Assembly: GCA_030526405.1 (NCBI GenBank)
Contig: JAUNCZ010000023.1
Location: 1 to 47,853, forward strand
Source: Lachnospiraceae bacterium
Lineage (GTDB): Bacteria; Bacillota; Clostridia; Lachnospirales; Lachnospiraceae
Direction: 5' to 3'
Length of the DNA stretch: 47,853 nucleotides
Below are positions 24,159 through 33,387 of this stretch, piece after piece. Both the position numbers and the translations under genes were made by a program. Each line of letters starts with the position of its first letter. Position 1 is the stretch's first letter. The notes below the pieces were generated by a model, which was given only the letters and a program-made list of their open reading frames with translations, ran no database searches and was not told where the DNA came from.

Positions 24159-25013
24159 CTAACCAAGTTCTTTGAGCTTGGCCTGAATCTGCTTCGCTTT
24201 GAAACCTTTTCTCTGAAGCGCTGAGATAATACTCTGCAGCTCTTTCATATCCTCCAGTTCAGCATCATACAGCTTTTTCATAATCTTTTCTGCCACCCTG
24301 TAATGCTCATCCAGATCCTCCAGCGCATTCTCCACATCCTTCCTTTTGAGATTTTCAAGAATACTTCTGTGAAGATCCACCATGGCATCCGAATGCTCCA
24401 TGGTCATCTTTTCCCAATGTCTGCTCACATGACCCTCATTGTACTGATTCAGCGAGGTATTAAAGACTCTGATAAAGGTATTGCCGCTGACAATGGCCAT
24501 CTGACGATGAAACTCTTTATCAGCCCCCATACAGATCCCTGCATCAAGATCCTCCGGCTTTCCCACCATGCTGTGTTTTTCCATGAGATGAACCTGATGC
24601 TCCATAACTTCAAATGCATCATGGGGAATATCCTTTTTTGTAATCAGTTCAATGGCCTTTCTCTCCAGTGCCTGACGAACGTCCGTGATATCCCTCTTGG
24701 AAATATTGGAAACGGACATCATGGCACGCAGAATTTCCGAAAGGCTATAGTCAAACATGGGAGACAGCATATATCCGGAACCTCTGATACTGTGCAGAAG
24801 TCCGATATTCTTCAGTGATTGAAGCGCATCACGAACACAGCTTCTTGGCACATTCAGATGCTGACTTAATGCAATCTCCGATGGCAGACGATCCCCTTCT
24901 TTTAACTGATGGATTTCCATCTGCCGGAAAATATACTGTTTTACCACCTGCACCGGATCCTGTTCACCAGGTGTTACGGGCACTGCAGGTTCTTTAAAAT
25001 CATTATTTGCCAT
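24159..25013 (-). CDS. FadR-subfamily GntR transcriptional regulator (copy 2)
   Basis: A 284-residue paralogue of the regulator at 21412-22254. The winged helix (EGDRLPSEIALSQHLNVPRS, CVRDALQSLKNIGLLHSIRG) and FCD domain (CMGADKEFHRQMAIVSGN, with the metal-binding Asp and His) are intact, and the C-terminal RKGFKAKQIQAKLKELG tail matches the paralogue. The ATG at 25013 has GGTGGAG immediately upstream; 17 earlier in-frame codons lack a site. It transcribes towards the HPr-like gene from the right. The paralogous pair bracketing two HPr-like genes suggests a locus that arose by duplication and senses a carbon metabolite. Confidence 0.92.
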   Translation of the reverse strand: MANNDFKEPAVPVTPGEQDPVQVVKQYIFRQMEIHQLKEGDRLPSEIALSQHLNVPRSCVRDALQSLKNIGLLHSIRGSGYMLSPMFDYSLSEILRAMMSVSNISKRDITDVRQALERKAIELITKKDIPHDAFEVMEHQVHLMEKHSMVGKPEDLDAGICMGADKEFHRQMAIVSGNTFIRVFNTSLNQYNEGHVSRHWEKMTMEHSDAMVDLHRSILENLKRKDVENALEDLDEHYRVAEKIMKKLYDAELEDMKELQSIISALQRKGFKAKQIQAKLKELG

Positions 25014-25125
25014 ATGCTCCACCTGTTTCTCTGATTTTTCCCATCCAATACCAATATTGTACAAAAAGAATATCGTTTTTTCAAGCAGAGTTCTGAGTAT
25101 TTACATTATTTTTTTACTTAAAAAA

Positions 25126-25143
25126 CAAAAAGAATCTTCTTTT
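25126..25143 (-). terminator. Weak A/T-stem terminator after the ANTAR gene
   Basis: Immediately after the stop at 25144, the minus strand can form AAAAAGAA/TTCTTTTT followed by GTTTTTT. The stem has few G-C pairs, so efficiency is uncertain, but it is the only candidate end for the whole nitrogen cluster. Confidence 0.5.
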
Positions 25144-25680
25144 TTACTGAACCATTAAAAGAATCATCTGGGCAGCCTCCACAAGACTCTTTCCTGTATC
25201 CATACTGTTCTTCTGAAGATAACGAAAGGCATCCGGTTCCGAGAGATTTTTTCGTTCCATCAACCGTGTTTTCGCTTCATCGATCAGCTTCTGCTCTTCT
25301 GCTGACCGTTTCGGCTTCTTTGATTTTCTGACCACCCTCTGATCCGGAAGATGCCTTCGGAGCGTCATACTCAGCTTTTCTATCCGCAGTGGCAGTTCCA
25401 GGGGAATTACATTGCCAGAGAAATGGATCACAGAAGGATCCTTCGTCAGAAGAACCAGATTCAGTTCAGAAGGAAGATAGGAAACCAGTTCCTCATATCC
25501 CATGTCCTTCAGTCTCCTGGTGGTAATCACAAGGTTTACATCCTTCTGCTCAGCAGTCTGAACGATCTCATTTCCACAGGAGCAGACCAGTACCTCCTCC
25601 CAGATTCCGTTTCGTATCACGATCTGCTTCAATCGGACTGCGTCTTCACGGCGGGGCATCGCTATTACTATGTAGCCCAT
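25144..25680 (-). CDS. ANTAR-domain antitermination regulator with pseudo-receiver
   Basis: A 178-residue RNA-binding regulator. Residues 1-110 resemble a response-regulator receiver, but the phosphoacceptor strand reads NLVITTRRLKD with no Asp, and the acidic pair near the N-terminus is absent (VIAMPRRED), so it is unlikely to be phosphorylated there; AmiR behaves similarly. Residues about 120-178 are the ANTAR domain: EEQKLIDEAKTRLMERKNLS, then EPDAFRYLQKNSM and LVEAAQMILLM. ANTAR proteins bind small RNA hairpins and prevent transcription termination. It follows glnA by 12 bases, with AGGAGG before the ATG, at the end of the nitrogen cluster. Hairpins fitting ANTAR targets occur upstream of glnN, amt, purF and pyrG. 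How it is signalled (nitrogen state, partner protein) is not visible. Confidence 0.92.
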   Translation of the reverse strand: MGYIVIAMPRREDAVRLKQIVIRNGIWEEVLVCSCGNEIVQTAEQKDVNLVITTRRLKDMGYEELVSYLPSELNLVLLTKDPSVIHFSGNVIPLELPLRIEKLSMTLRRHLPDQRVVRKSKKPKRSAEEQKLIDEAKTRLMERKNLSEPDAFRYLQKNSMDTGKSLVEAAQMILLMVQ

Positions 25681-25692
25681 TGAATCCTCCTA

Positions 25693-26988
25693 TCAGATCT
25701 TGATCAGATATTTTTCCACTTCCCACTCAGAAACGTTGTACATGTACTCTCTCCACTCACGGTTCTTGATATCGCAGAAAATATCCACAAATTCCTTTCC
25801 AAGAGCACTGTTCAGCACCTCATCCTTCTGCAGCTCCTGCAGGGCTTCTCTCAGGTTATCCGCCACAGGCTCCCCTGTCTGGAACAGCGTTTTATTCAGG
25901 GATGCATCCTCTCCCGGATCCATCTGCTTTTCAATTCCATCCATTCCCGCTGCCAGGCAGGCTGCAAGTACAAGATACGGGTTGGCTGAGCCATCTGGAA
26001 AACGCAGTTCTACCTTTGCATCATCCGGGTATTTTTTCAGCTTCACAAAGGCTCTCTCCCCCTTGGAGCTCCATACAAGACGGTCCGGCGCCTGATAGCC
26101 CGCCAGGAGACGTTTGTAGGAGTTTACGGTTGGATTGGCAATGGCAGACAGAGCCTTTCCATGGTGCAGGATTCCTCCCATAAACCAGTAGGCCTCCTGA
26201 CTTACTTCTTTCCTGCTGTTGTTGAAGAAAATATTTCTTCCATCCTTCATCATGGTGATATTCAGATGCATACCGGAGCCAGGCTCTGTGGTTTTTGGTT
26301 TTGGCATAAAGGTGGCATAGAGCCCAAAGCGTTTTGCAATGGAACGCACCGCAAAACGGAAATTCTGGATAGCATCTGCTGTGGAAAGTGCATCTGCCTC
26401 ACGGAAATCGATCTCATGCTGGGCAGGTGCGGATTCATGATGGGAAGACTCCACCTCAAAGCCCATCTCCTCCAGAAGAAGAACAATCTCTCTTCTGGCA
26501 TTTTCACCGAAATCCATGGGGCCCACATCCAGATAGCCGGCCTTCTCATGGCTGTTGGTGGTTGGCAGACCATTCTCGTCCATATGGAACAGGAAAAACT
26601 CATTCTCCGGATCCACCAGGAAAGAGCAGTCCTGCTCTGCTGCCTTTTTCAGCATCTTTTTCAGAATAAATCTGGAGGAACAGCAGTAGGGTGTTCCATC
26701 CTCTGTGCACACATCACACACCATCTTTGCAACCTTTGCCTGCTGTGGTCTCCAGGGCAGAATGGTAAAGCTGTCCAGCACAGGGCGCACAAACAGCTTG
26801 TCGTCCAGCTCAAATCGCTCGCCAAAGATGGCAGAGCCCTCAAAGGAGCATTTGTTCTTGAATACAGCCTCCAGCTGTCCTGTGGTTACTGCGAAATTTT
26901 TCAGAATTCCGAAAATATCTGTAAACTGAAGACGGATAAACTCCACGCCCTCCTCCTCGATCAGTTCCAGAATCTCCTCTTTTGTCAT
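25693..26988 (-). CDS. glnA: Glutamine synthetase, type I
   Basis: A 431-residue GS I, of the short (GSI-alpha) length. It makes glutamine from glutamate, ammonium and ATP. FMPKPKTTEPGSGMHLNITM contains the K-P and G-S-G-M-H active-site region, GYQAPDRLVWSSKGERAFVK the Arg/flap region, and KVELRFPDGSANPYLVLAACL the C-terminal active-site segment. The adenylylation Tyr loop typical of the longer beta type is not seen. GGGAGG lies 10 bases upstream of the ATG. It is followed by the ANTAR gene and preceded by gltBD with a 179-base leader containing two hairpins. A second, unrelated-length GS (GlnN) lies 12 kb upstream in the same cluster. Confidence 0.96.
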   Translation of the reverse strand: MTKEEILELIEEEGVEFIRLQFTDIFGILKNFAVTTGQLEAVFKNKCSFEGSAIFGERFELDDKLFVRPVLDSFTILPWRPQQAKVAKMVCDVCTEDGTPYCCSSRFILKKMLKKAAEQDCSFLVDPENEFFLFHMDENGLPTTNSHEKAGYLDVGPMDFGENARREIVLLLEEMGFEVESSHHESAPAQHEIDFREADALSTADAIQNFRFAVRSIAKRFGLYATFMPKPKTTEPGSGMHLNITMMKDGRNIFFNNSRKEVSQEAYWFMGGILHHGKALSAIANPTVNSYKRLLAGYQAPDRLVWSSKGERAFVKLKKYPDDAKVELRFPDGSANPYLVLAACLAAGMDGIEKQMDPGEDASLNKTLFQTGEPVADNLREALQELQKDEVLNSALGKEFVDIFCDIKNREWREYMYNVSEWEVEKYLIKI

Positions 26989-27025
26989 AGTTGTAAGCCT
27001 CCCTCGATTTTCTTTATAACCTGTT

Positions 27026-27102
27026 ACAGTCCAGTACAGCCTGCATGATCTGCAGACTGCACTGAACTGTCTGTTTTTCTGTAGTATTTCTGATGATACT
27101 AC
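27026..27102 (-). promoter_or_regulatory. glnA leader with a 20-bp hairpin and a 7-bp hairpin
   Basis: Positions 27026-27045 pair with 27051-27070 over a 5-base loop; the 20 pairs include three G-T wobbles and no mismatch. Upstream in the transcript, gtagtat (27081-27087) pairs with atactac (27096-27102). No U-tract follows the large hairpin, so it is not a plain terminator; it may block ribosome entry, protect RNA or bind a regulator. The hexaloop motif seen before the other nitrogen genes is not present. Confidence 0.75.
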
Positions 27103-27167
27103 TATTTAACTGTATCTATTATCTCTTTTGAAATGTATCTTTTCAGATTTTTCTATTTCATTTCAGA

Positions 27168-28676
27168 TCAGAGATTGGAGTAGCCCATGAGAGATTCATC
27201 CACAGCTCTGGCTGCCTGACGACCCTCTGCAATGGCCCATACCACCAGGGACTGTCCTCTGTGCATGTCTCCTGCAGTAAAGACTCTGTCCTTTGTGGTG
27301 GCAAAGCCGCCCTCCTCTGTTTTTACATTGGTTCTCATGTTACATTCTACACCAAAAGTATCTCTTACATAACCCTCTGAACCTAAAAATCCTGCGGCAA
27401 TCAGCACCATATCTGCCTTCAGCACCTTCTCGGAACCCTCCACAGGCACCATGTTGAAGCGTCCTGTTTTCTCATCCTTTACAGATTTCAGATCCACCAC
27501 TGTAACACTCTTCAGATTGCCCTTTTTGTCCTTATTGAACTCGGTGATGGTGGTCTGGTACATACGTGGATCGGAGCCGAATTTGTAGATGGCCTCCTCC
27601 TGACCGTAATCGGTTTTCAGGATTCTTGGCCACTCCGGCCATGGATTTCCCGGTGCTCTCACCTCTGCAGGCTTTGGCATCATCTCCAGCTGTGTAACGG
27701 AGGCTGCTCCAAGGCGGATGCTGGTACCCACACAGTCATTGCCGGTGTCACCGCCACCTACCACGATTACATGCTTGCCCTGAAGGGATCGGAAGCTGAA
27801 ATCCTTTGATGCGATAAGAGCATCTGCATCGTAGCTCAGATCCATCAGCTTTTTGCTTACCTCCCGCAGGAAGTCCACTGCAAAATAGATTCCCTTTGCA
27901 TCACGACCCGGTGCATTCAGGTCCCTTGGATTGGAAGCACCACAACAGAGAACTACCCTGTCAAACTGCTGAAGCAGCTCCTCACCGGTGATATCCACAC
28001 CTACGTTTACGTTGCAGCGGAATTCAATGCCGGCCTTCTCCATCAGGGCCACTCGTCTGTCGATGACACGCTTATCCAGCTTCATATTTGGGATTCCGTA
28101 GCGGAGCAGTCCGCCCACACGGTCAAATCTCTCAAATACAGTTACCTTATGTCCTCGTTTGTTCAGCATCTGGGCTGTGGAGAGACCAGAAGGACCGCTG
28201 CCGATGACAGCCACTGTTTTTCCGGTTCTCACCTCCGGCTCCTTCTCCTCCACCAGTCCATTGGCAAATGCATACTCAATGATGGCACGCTCATTTTCCT
28301 TGGTGGACACCGGTGCACAGTTCAGTCCACAGGTGCAGGCATGCTCACAGAGGGCGGGACATACTCTGGAGGTAAACTCCGGCAGTCCATGGGTGATGGA
28401 AAGACGCTTGTAGGCCATCTCCCAGTTGCCCTGATATACCAGATCATTTGTATCCGGCACAAGATTGTGCAGCGGACAGCCGGAAGCCATGCCGGCGATC
28501 ATCACGCCGGCCTGGCAGAAGGGAACACCGCAGGCCATGCATCTGGCTCCCTGTGTCTGCTGATCCTTTAATGTCAGTGTTTTATGAAATTCACTGAAGT
28601 TTTTGATTCTGTCCTGAGGAGGTACCACTGCACCGTCCCTTCTCTCATATTCTAAAAATCCGGTTGGTTTTCCCAT
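27168..28676 (-). CDS. gltD: Glutamate synthase small subunit
   Basis: A 502-residue FAD/NAD(P)H-oxidoreductase subunit of GOGAT. The N-terminal 4Fe-4S Cys motifs are visible as ARCMACGVPFCQAG, GCPLHN and VCPALCEHACTCG. VAVIGSGPSGLSTAQML near residue 150 is the FAD site and HVIVVGGGDTGNDCVG the NADPH site; RVFTAGDMHRGQSLVVWAI closes the FAD domain. It passes electrons from NAD(P)H to the large subunit. AAGGAGGGAG lies just upstream, and the gene begins 12 bases after gltB stops, so they are one operon. Confidence 0.97.
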   Translation of the reverse strand: MGKPTGFLEYERRDGAVVPPQDRIKNFSEFHKTLTLKDQQTQGARCMACGVPFCQAGVMIAGMASGCPLHNLVPDTNDLVYQGNWEMAYKRLSITHGLPEFTSRVCPALCEHACTCGLNCAPVSTKENERAIIEYAFANGLVEEKEPEVRTGKTVAVIGSGPSGLSTAQMLNKRGHKVTVFERFDRVGGLLRYGIPNMKLDKRVIDRRVALMEKAGIEFRCNVNVGVDITGEELLQQFDRVVLCCGASNPRDLNAPGRDAKGIYFAVDFLREVSKKLMDLSYDADALIASKDFSFRSLQGKHVIVVGGGDTGNDCVGTSIRLGAASVTQLEMMPKPAEVRAPGNPWPEWPRILKTDYGQEEAIYKFGSDPRMYQTTITEFNKDKKGNLKSVTVVDLKSVKDEKTGRFNMVPVEGSEKVLKADMVLIAAGFLGSEGYVRDTFGVECNMRTNVKTEEGGFATTKDRVFTAGDMHRGQSLVVWAIAEGRQAARAVDESLMGYSNL

Positions 28677-28688
28677 GATACTCCCTCC

Positions 28689-31600
28689 TTATTCGTCTTC
28701 GCCTGCACAGGTGTAGAATGCTTCGATCTGTGCCTGCTCGTGGCTCATGCCCTGCTCTTCGTACATGCTGGTTACTGCGATCAGTTTCTTATAGTCTGCC
28801 GGAATGATCTTCTTGAATTTCAGAAGCTCTTCCTCGTAATTTGCAAGAATTTTTGCTGCCTTTGCGGAGCCTGTATATTTCACATGGTTCTCCAGAAGGT
28901 TTTTCAGCTCAATGCGGTCTGCCTTATTCTCCACCTTCTCCATGAGAACCAGCTCTCTGTTCAGGTTCTTGTAAAGGGTGTTGTTCTCATCGTATACGTA
29001 AGCCACACCGCCGCTCATTCCTGCTGCGAAGTTCTTGCCCACAGGTCCGATGATCACGGCACGTCCGCCTGTCATATACTCACAGCCGTGCTCTCCTACG
29101 CCCTCTGCCACTGCCACGGCACCGGAGTTTCTTACACAGAAACGCTCACCGGCTTTTCCGGCAATGTAGCAGGAACCGGAGGTTGCACCGTAGAGAGCTA
29201 CGTTTCCTACAATAATATTGTCCTCTGCCTCATAGGCTGCATTTGCAGGGGCCTTCAGGATCATCTTTCCGCCGGAGAGACCCTTTCCGAAGTAATCGTT
29301 GGCATCTCCTGTCAGGGAAATGGTGAGACCTGCCGGGATAAATGCTCCAAAGCTCTGTCCTGCTGCTCCTGTACAGTTCAGTGTGATAGTATCCTCAGGA
29401 AGACCCTCATGGTGGGCTCTTGTGATCTCAGCACCCAGAAGTGTTCCAAAGGTACGGTCTGTATTTCCTACCTGAACATCCATCTGAGCAGGAGTTCCAT
29501 CGGCTACAGCCTTCACAATGGCAGGATTCTTCAGCACTGTTTTCTCATCCAGTGTCTCCTGCAGCTTAAAGTCATAGATATGGGCAGGATCAAAGGTGCA
29601 CTCTGCATCAGGAGTTCTTGCCAGAACGCTGGAAAGGTCAATTCTTGCAGCAGCACCTGTGAGACCATCCTTCATTTTCAGAAGATCGGTGCGTCCCACC
29701 AGCTCATTCAGGGTGCGCACACCCAGTTTTGCCATATATTCACGAAGCTCTCTTGCAATAAAGAGCATGAAGTTTTCCACATATTCCGGTTTTCCGATAA
29801 ATTTCTTTCTCAGCTCCGGATTCTGTGTTGCAACACCCATTGGACAGGTATCCAGGTTGCAGACTCTCATCATTACACAGCCAAGAGTTACCAGCGGTCC
29901 TGTGGCGAAGCCGAACTCCTCAGCTCCCAGCATGGCAGCAATGGCCACATCACGGCCGGACATGAGTTTTCCGTCTGTCTCGATCACAACCCTCTGACGG
30001 AGACCATTCTGAATCAGTGTCTGATGGGCCTCTGCAAGACCCAGCTCCCATGGAAGACCTGCATTGTGGATGGAGCTAAGGGGAGCTGCACCGGTTCCTC
30101 CGTCATAGCCGGAGATCAGTACAACCTGGGCACCTGCCTTGGCAACACCTGCAGCAATGGTTCCAACACCGGCCTCTGATACAAGTTTTACAGAGATACG
30201 GGCATATTTGTTGGCATTTTTCAGGTCATAGATCAGCTGCGCCAGATCCTCGATGGAATAGATATCATGGTGAGGTGGCGGAGAGATCAGAGAAACTCCC
30301 GGTGTGGAATGGCGTGTCTTTGCGATCCATGGATAAACCTTTTTCGCCGGAAGATGTCCGCCCTCACCTGGTTTTGCTCCCTGGGCCATCTTGATCTGCA
30401 GCTCCTTTGCAGAGCCCAGATAACGGCTTGTAACACCAAAACGTCCTGATGCCACCTGTTTGATGGCAGAGCTTCTGTCCTGATCGGTGCCTGCAGACTC
30501 CAGTCTCTCATCGGACTCTCCACCCTCACCGGAGTTGGATTTTCCATGGAGATGGTTCATGGCAATGGCCAGAGCCTCATGGGCCTCACCGGAGATGGAT
30601 CCATAGGACATGGCACCTGTTTTGAAGCGTTTTACGATCTCGTACTCGCTCTCTACCTCCTCCAGAGGCACACCGGATTCCGGATAATCGAAATCAAGAA
30701 GACTTCTGAGATAGCCTGTTTCCTCTTTATCCACCATGGCTGTATACTGTTTGAATTCCTCGAAACTTCCGTCCCTTGTGGATTTCTGCAGCATATGAAT
30801 GGTCTGTGGATTGTATCTGTGGGCCTCACCCTGGGAACGCATCTTATGCTTTCCTACCGGTGTGATGGACAGGTCTGTTCCAAGACCCAGTGGATCAAAG
30901 GCTTTGGAATGCTGTTTATCTGTGGCCTCTGCAATGTCCTCCAGAGTAATTCCTCCCACAGGACTTACAGTGCCTGTAAAGTATTTATCAATCACATCCT
31001 GGGAAATGCCGATGGCCTCAAACATTTTGCTTCCCTGGTAGGATTTTACTGTGGAGATTCCCATCTTGGAGGAGATCTTGATGATTCCGTTCAGGATGGC
31101 TTTGTCATAGTCATCCACAGCTGCGTAATAATCTTTATCCAGGAGATCTGTGTCAGACAGCTCTTTGATGGCTGCATGGGCCAGATATGGGTTCACTGCT
31201 GCTGCACCAAATCCCAGAAGAGTTGCAAAATGATGCACCACGCGAGGCTCTCCGGATTCCAGGATCAGGGACATGGCTGTACATCTCTTGGTCTGTACCA
31301 GATGGCTGTGAACAGCTGCCACTGCCAGCAGAGATGGCAGAGCCACATGGTTCTCATCCACTCCTCTGTCTGAGAGAATCAGAATGTTGGTGCCCTCCTT
31401 GTAGGCACGATCCACCTCAACAAAAAGGTGATCCAGTACCCTCTGGATAGGAGTGCTCTTATAGTAAACGGTAGGTACCTTTGTTACCTTGAAGCCTGGT
31501 TTGTCCATCTTCTCGATCTTCATCAGATCCACATCTGTAAGGATAGGATTCTCAATCTTCAGAACATGGCAGTTCTCCGGTTTCTCACCCAGAAGATTTC

Positions 31601-33221
31601 CGTTTTTACCCACATAGACAGGGGTGCTGATTACGATTTTCTCTCGAACTGCATCGATAGGTGGGTTGGTAACCTGGGCAAACAGCTGTTTAAAGTAGTT
31701 AAACATAGGCTGATAGGTTTTGGACAAAGCCGCAACAGGAGTATCCACACCCATGGAACCGATCATCTCACTGCCGTTGAGAGCCATGCTCTTGATTTCC
31801 TCAATGTACTCCTCATAGGAGTATCCGAAGGATTTCAGCAGTCTGTGAAGCTCCTCGTATTTATAAGATGGAGTTTTCTTATTTGGTGCTTTTACGGATT
31901 TCAGAGTGAGCATGTTGCTGTTGATCCACTCTCCGTAGGGTTTTGCCAGTGCATAATGCTGTTTCAGCTCCTCATCGTGAATCAGCACACCTTTTTTTGT
32001 ATCCACAAGGAGCATTTTTCCTGGATGAAGACGCTCTTTCTGTACAATGTGGGCCTCATCCACCGGAAGGACACCTACCTCAGAGCTGAGGATCAGTCTG
32101 TCATCATCGGTTACATAGTATCTGGATGGACGAAGACCGTTTCTGTCAAGGATAGCTCCCATCACATCACCGTCGGAATACATGATAGAGGCAGGACCAT
32201 CCCAGGGCTCCATCATGGTTGCATAGTACTGGTAGAAATCCTTCACCTCTTTGGACAGGGTATCGTTGTATGCCCAGGGCTCCGGAATCAGGATGGAGGC
32301 TGCCAGAGGAAGCTCCATTCCAGCCATCATCAGGAACTCCAGGGTATTGTCCAGCATGGAGGAATCGGAACCGGAGGTTTCCACTACAGGGAAGATCTTG
32401 TTCATATCCTCTGGGGAGAATACCTCGCTGAAAAGGGTCTCCTCACGGGCCAGCATCTTGTCGGCATTGCCCTTAATGGTGTTGATCTCACCGTTGTGCA
32501 CCAGCATTCGGTTTGGATGGGCTCTCTTCCAGCTTGGATTGGTGTTGGTGGAGAAACGGGAGTGAACCATGGCAATGGCAGACTCATAGATCGGATCCTG
32601 CAGATCTGCAAAGAAGGTTCTCAGCTGATCCACCAGGAACATTCCTTTATATACGATGGTTCGGCAGGACAGGGATGGCACATAGGTGGCATCGTTGCTC
32701 TGCTCAAATACACGGCGGACGATATACAGTCTGCGGTCAAATTCAATATCTGTTGTTGCAGAGGATGGACGCTCCACAAAGCCCTGGTAGATATCCGGCA
32801 TGCTGTCCACAGCCTTCTGACCCAACACCTTCGGGAAAGTGGCTACCTTTCTCCAGCCAAGAAATCTCAGTCCCTCTTTTTTTACAATTACCTCAAACAT
32901 TTTCTGAGCCTGTTTTCTTTTCAGCTCATTCTGTGGGAAGAAAAACATACCTACGGCATACTGTCTCTCTCCTCCGATGGGGATCTGCAGCTCTCTTGTT
33001 ACCTTTCTGAAGAAGCGATGGGGAATCTGTGTAAGAATTCCTACACCATCTCCTGTTTTTCCTTCTGCATCCTTACCTGCTCTGTGCTCAAGATTCTCCA
33101 CAATCTTCAGAGCATCATCTACGATCTGATGGCTTTTCTTTCCTTTAATGTTGACAACCGCTCCGATACCACAGTTGTCATGCTCAAATTCCGGTCTGTA
33201 TAAACCCTGCTGATTTTTCAT
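28689..33221 (-). CDS. gltB: Glutamate synthase large subunit
   Basis: A 1510-residue enzyme that makes two glutamates from glutamine and 2-oxoglutarate. After a 16-residue propeptide, Cys17 (in HDNCGIGAVV) is the N-terminal nucleophile of the class II amidotransferase domain, followed by the central domain, the FMN-binding synthase barrel (SGEGGESDERLES, GAKPGEGGHLPA, SGYDGGTGAAPLSSIHNAG) with the 3Fe-4S cysteines in CVMMRVCNLDTCPMG, and the C-terminal beta-helix GXGXG domain (GDANDYFGKGLSGGKMIL). Full normal length. It lies 166 bases after pyrG, with a 10-bp hairpin at 33262-33292 in the leader but no promoter or hexaloop attenuator that I can identify, so it may depend on read-through from pyrG. 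Confidence 0.97.
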   Translation of the reverse strand: MKNQQGLYRPEFEHDNCGIGAVVNIKGKKSHQIVDDALKIVENLEHRAGKDAEGKTGDGVGILTQIPHRFFRKVTRELQIPIGGERQYAVGMFFFPQNELKRKQAQKMFEVIVKKEGLRFLGWRKVATFPKVLGQKAVDSMPDIYQGFVERPSSATTDIEFDRRLYIVRRVFEQSNDATYVPSLSCRTIVYKGMFLVDQLRTFFADLQDPIYESAIAMVHSRFSTNTNPSWKRAHPNRMLVHNGEINTIKGNADKMLAREETLFSEVFSPEDMNKIFPVVETSGSDSSMLDNTLEFLMMAGMELPLAASILIPEPWAYNDTLSKEVKDFYQYYATMMEPWDGPASIMYSDGDVMGAILDRNGLRPSRYYVTDDDRLILSSEVGVLPVDEAHIVQKERLHPGKMLLVDTKKGVLIHDEELKQHYALAKPYGEWINSNMLTLKSVKAPNKKTPSYKYEELHRLLKSFGYSYEEYIEEIKSMALNGSEMIGSMGVDTPVAALSKTYQPMFNYFKQLFAQVTNPPIDAVREKIVISTPVYVGKNGNLLGEKPENCHVLKIENPILTDVDLMKIEKMDKPGFKVTKVPTVYYKSTPIQRVLDHLFVEVDRAYKEGTNILILSDRGVDENHVALPSLLAVAAVHSHLVQTKRCTAMSLILESGEPRVVHHFATLLGFGAAAVNPYLAHAAIKELSDTDLLDKDYYAAVDDYDKAILNGIIKISSKMGISTVKSYQGSKMFEAIGISQDVIDKYFTGTVSPVGGITLEDIAEATDKQHSKAFDPLGLGTDLSITPVGKHKMRSQGEAHRYNPQTIHMLQKSTRDGSFEEFKQYTAMVDKEETGYLRSLLDFDYPESGVPLEEVESEYEIVKRFKTGAMSYGSISGEAHEALAIAMNHLHGKSNSGEGGESDERLESAGTDQDRSSAIKQVASGRFGVTSRYLGSAKELQIKMAQGAKPGEGGHLPAKKVYPWIAKTRHSTPGVSLISPPPHHDIYSIEDLAQLIYDLKNANKYARISVKLVSEAGVGTIAAGVAKAGAQVVLISGYDGGTGAAPLSSIHNAGLPWELGLAEAHQTLIQNGLRQRVVIETDGKLMSGRDVAIAAMLGAEEFGFATGPLVTLGCVMMRVCNLDTCPMGVATQNPELRKKFIGKPEYVENFMLFIARELREYMAKLGVRTLNELVGRTDLLKMKDGLTGAAARIDLSSVLARTPDAECTFDPAHIYDFKLQETLDEKTVLKNPAIVKAVADGTPAQMDVQVGNTDRTFGTLLGAEITRAHHEGLPEDTITLNCTGAAGQSFGAFIPAGLTISLTGDANDYFGKGLSGGKMILKAPANAAYEAEDNIIVGNVALYGATSGSCYIAGKAGERFCVRNSGAVAVAEGVGEHGCEYMTGGRAVIIGPVGKNFAAGMSGGVAYVYDENNTLYKNLNRELVLMEKVENKADRIELKNLLENHVKYTGSAKAAKILANYEEELLKFKKIIPADYKKLIAVTSMYEEQGMSHEQAQIEAFYTCAGEDE

Positions 33222-33261
33222 AGTTCTCCTCCTCGTCCTATGTATTTTACTTTTCCTCCCA

Positions 33262-33292
33262 ATTCTCCGGATACATTATGCTTCCGGAGAAT
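33262..33292 (-). other. Stem-loop in the gltB leader
   Basis: attctccgga (33262-33271) pairs perfectly with tccggagaat (33283-33292). It lies about 40 bases before the gltB start, with no U-tract after it. It could be a processing site or a translation-control element. Confidence 0.7.
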
Positions 33293-33387
33293 AATTAATA
33301 TAGAAGAAAAGGAATTAACAGTTTTCCTGTAATCAGTCTTCTGGCTTCTGGTATTCCAGTGCTGCCATACTCGCCTGTTAACAGTTT

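Noticed and set aside
31428..33203. A 591-codon open frame on the plus strand opposite gltB
   Set aside because: It is antisense to a strongly conserved gene, has no ribosome site, and its reading shows no recognisable domain. It arises from the codon bias of gltB.
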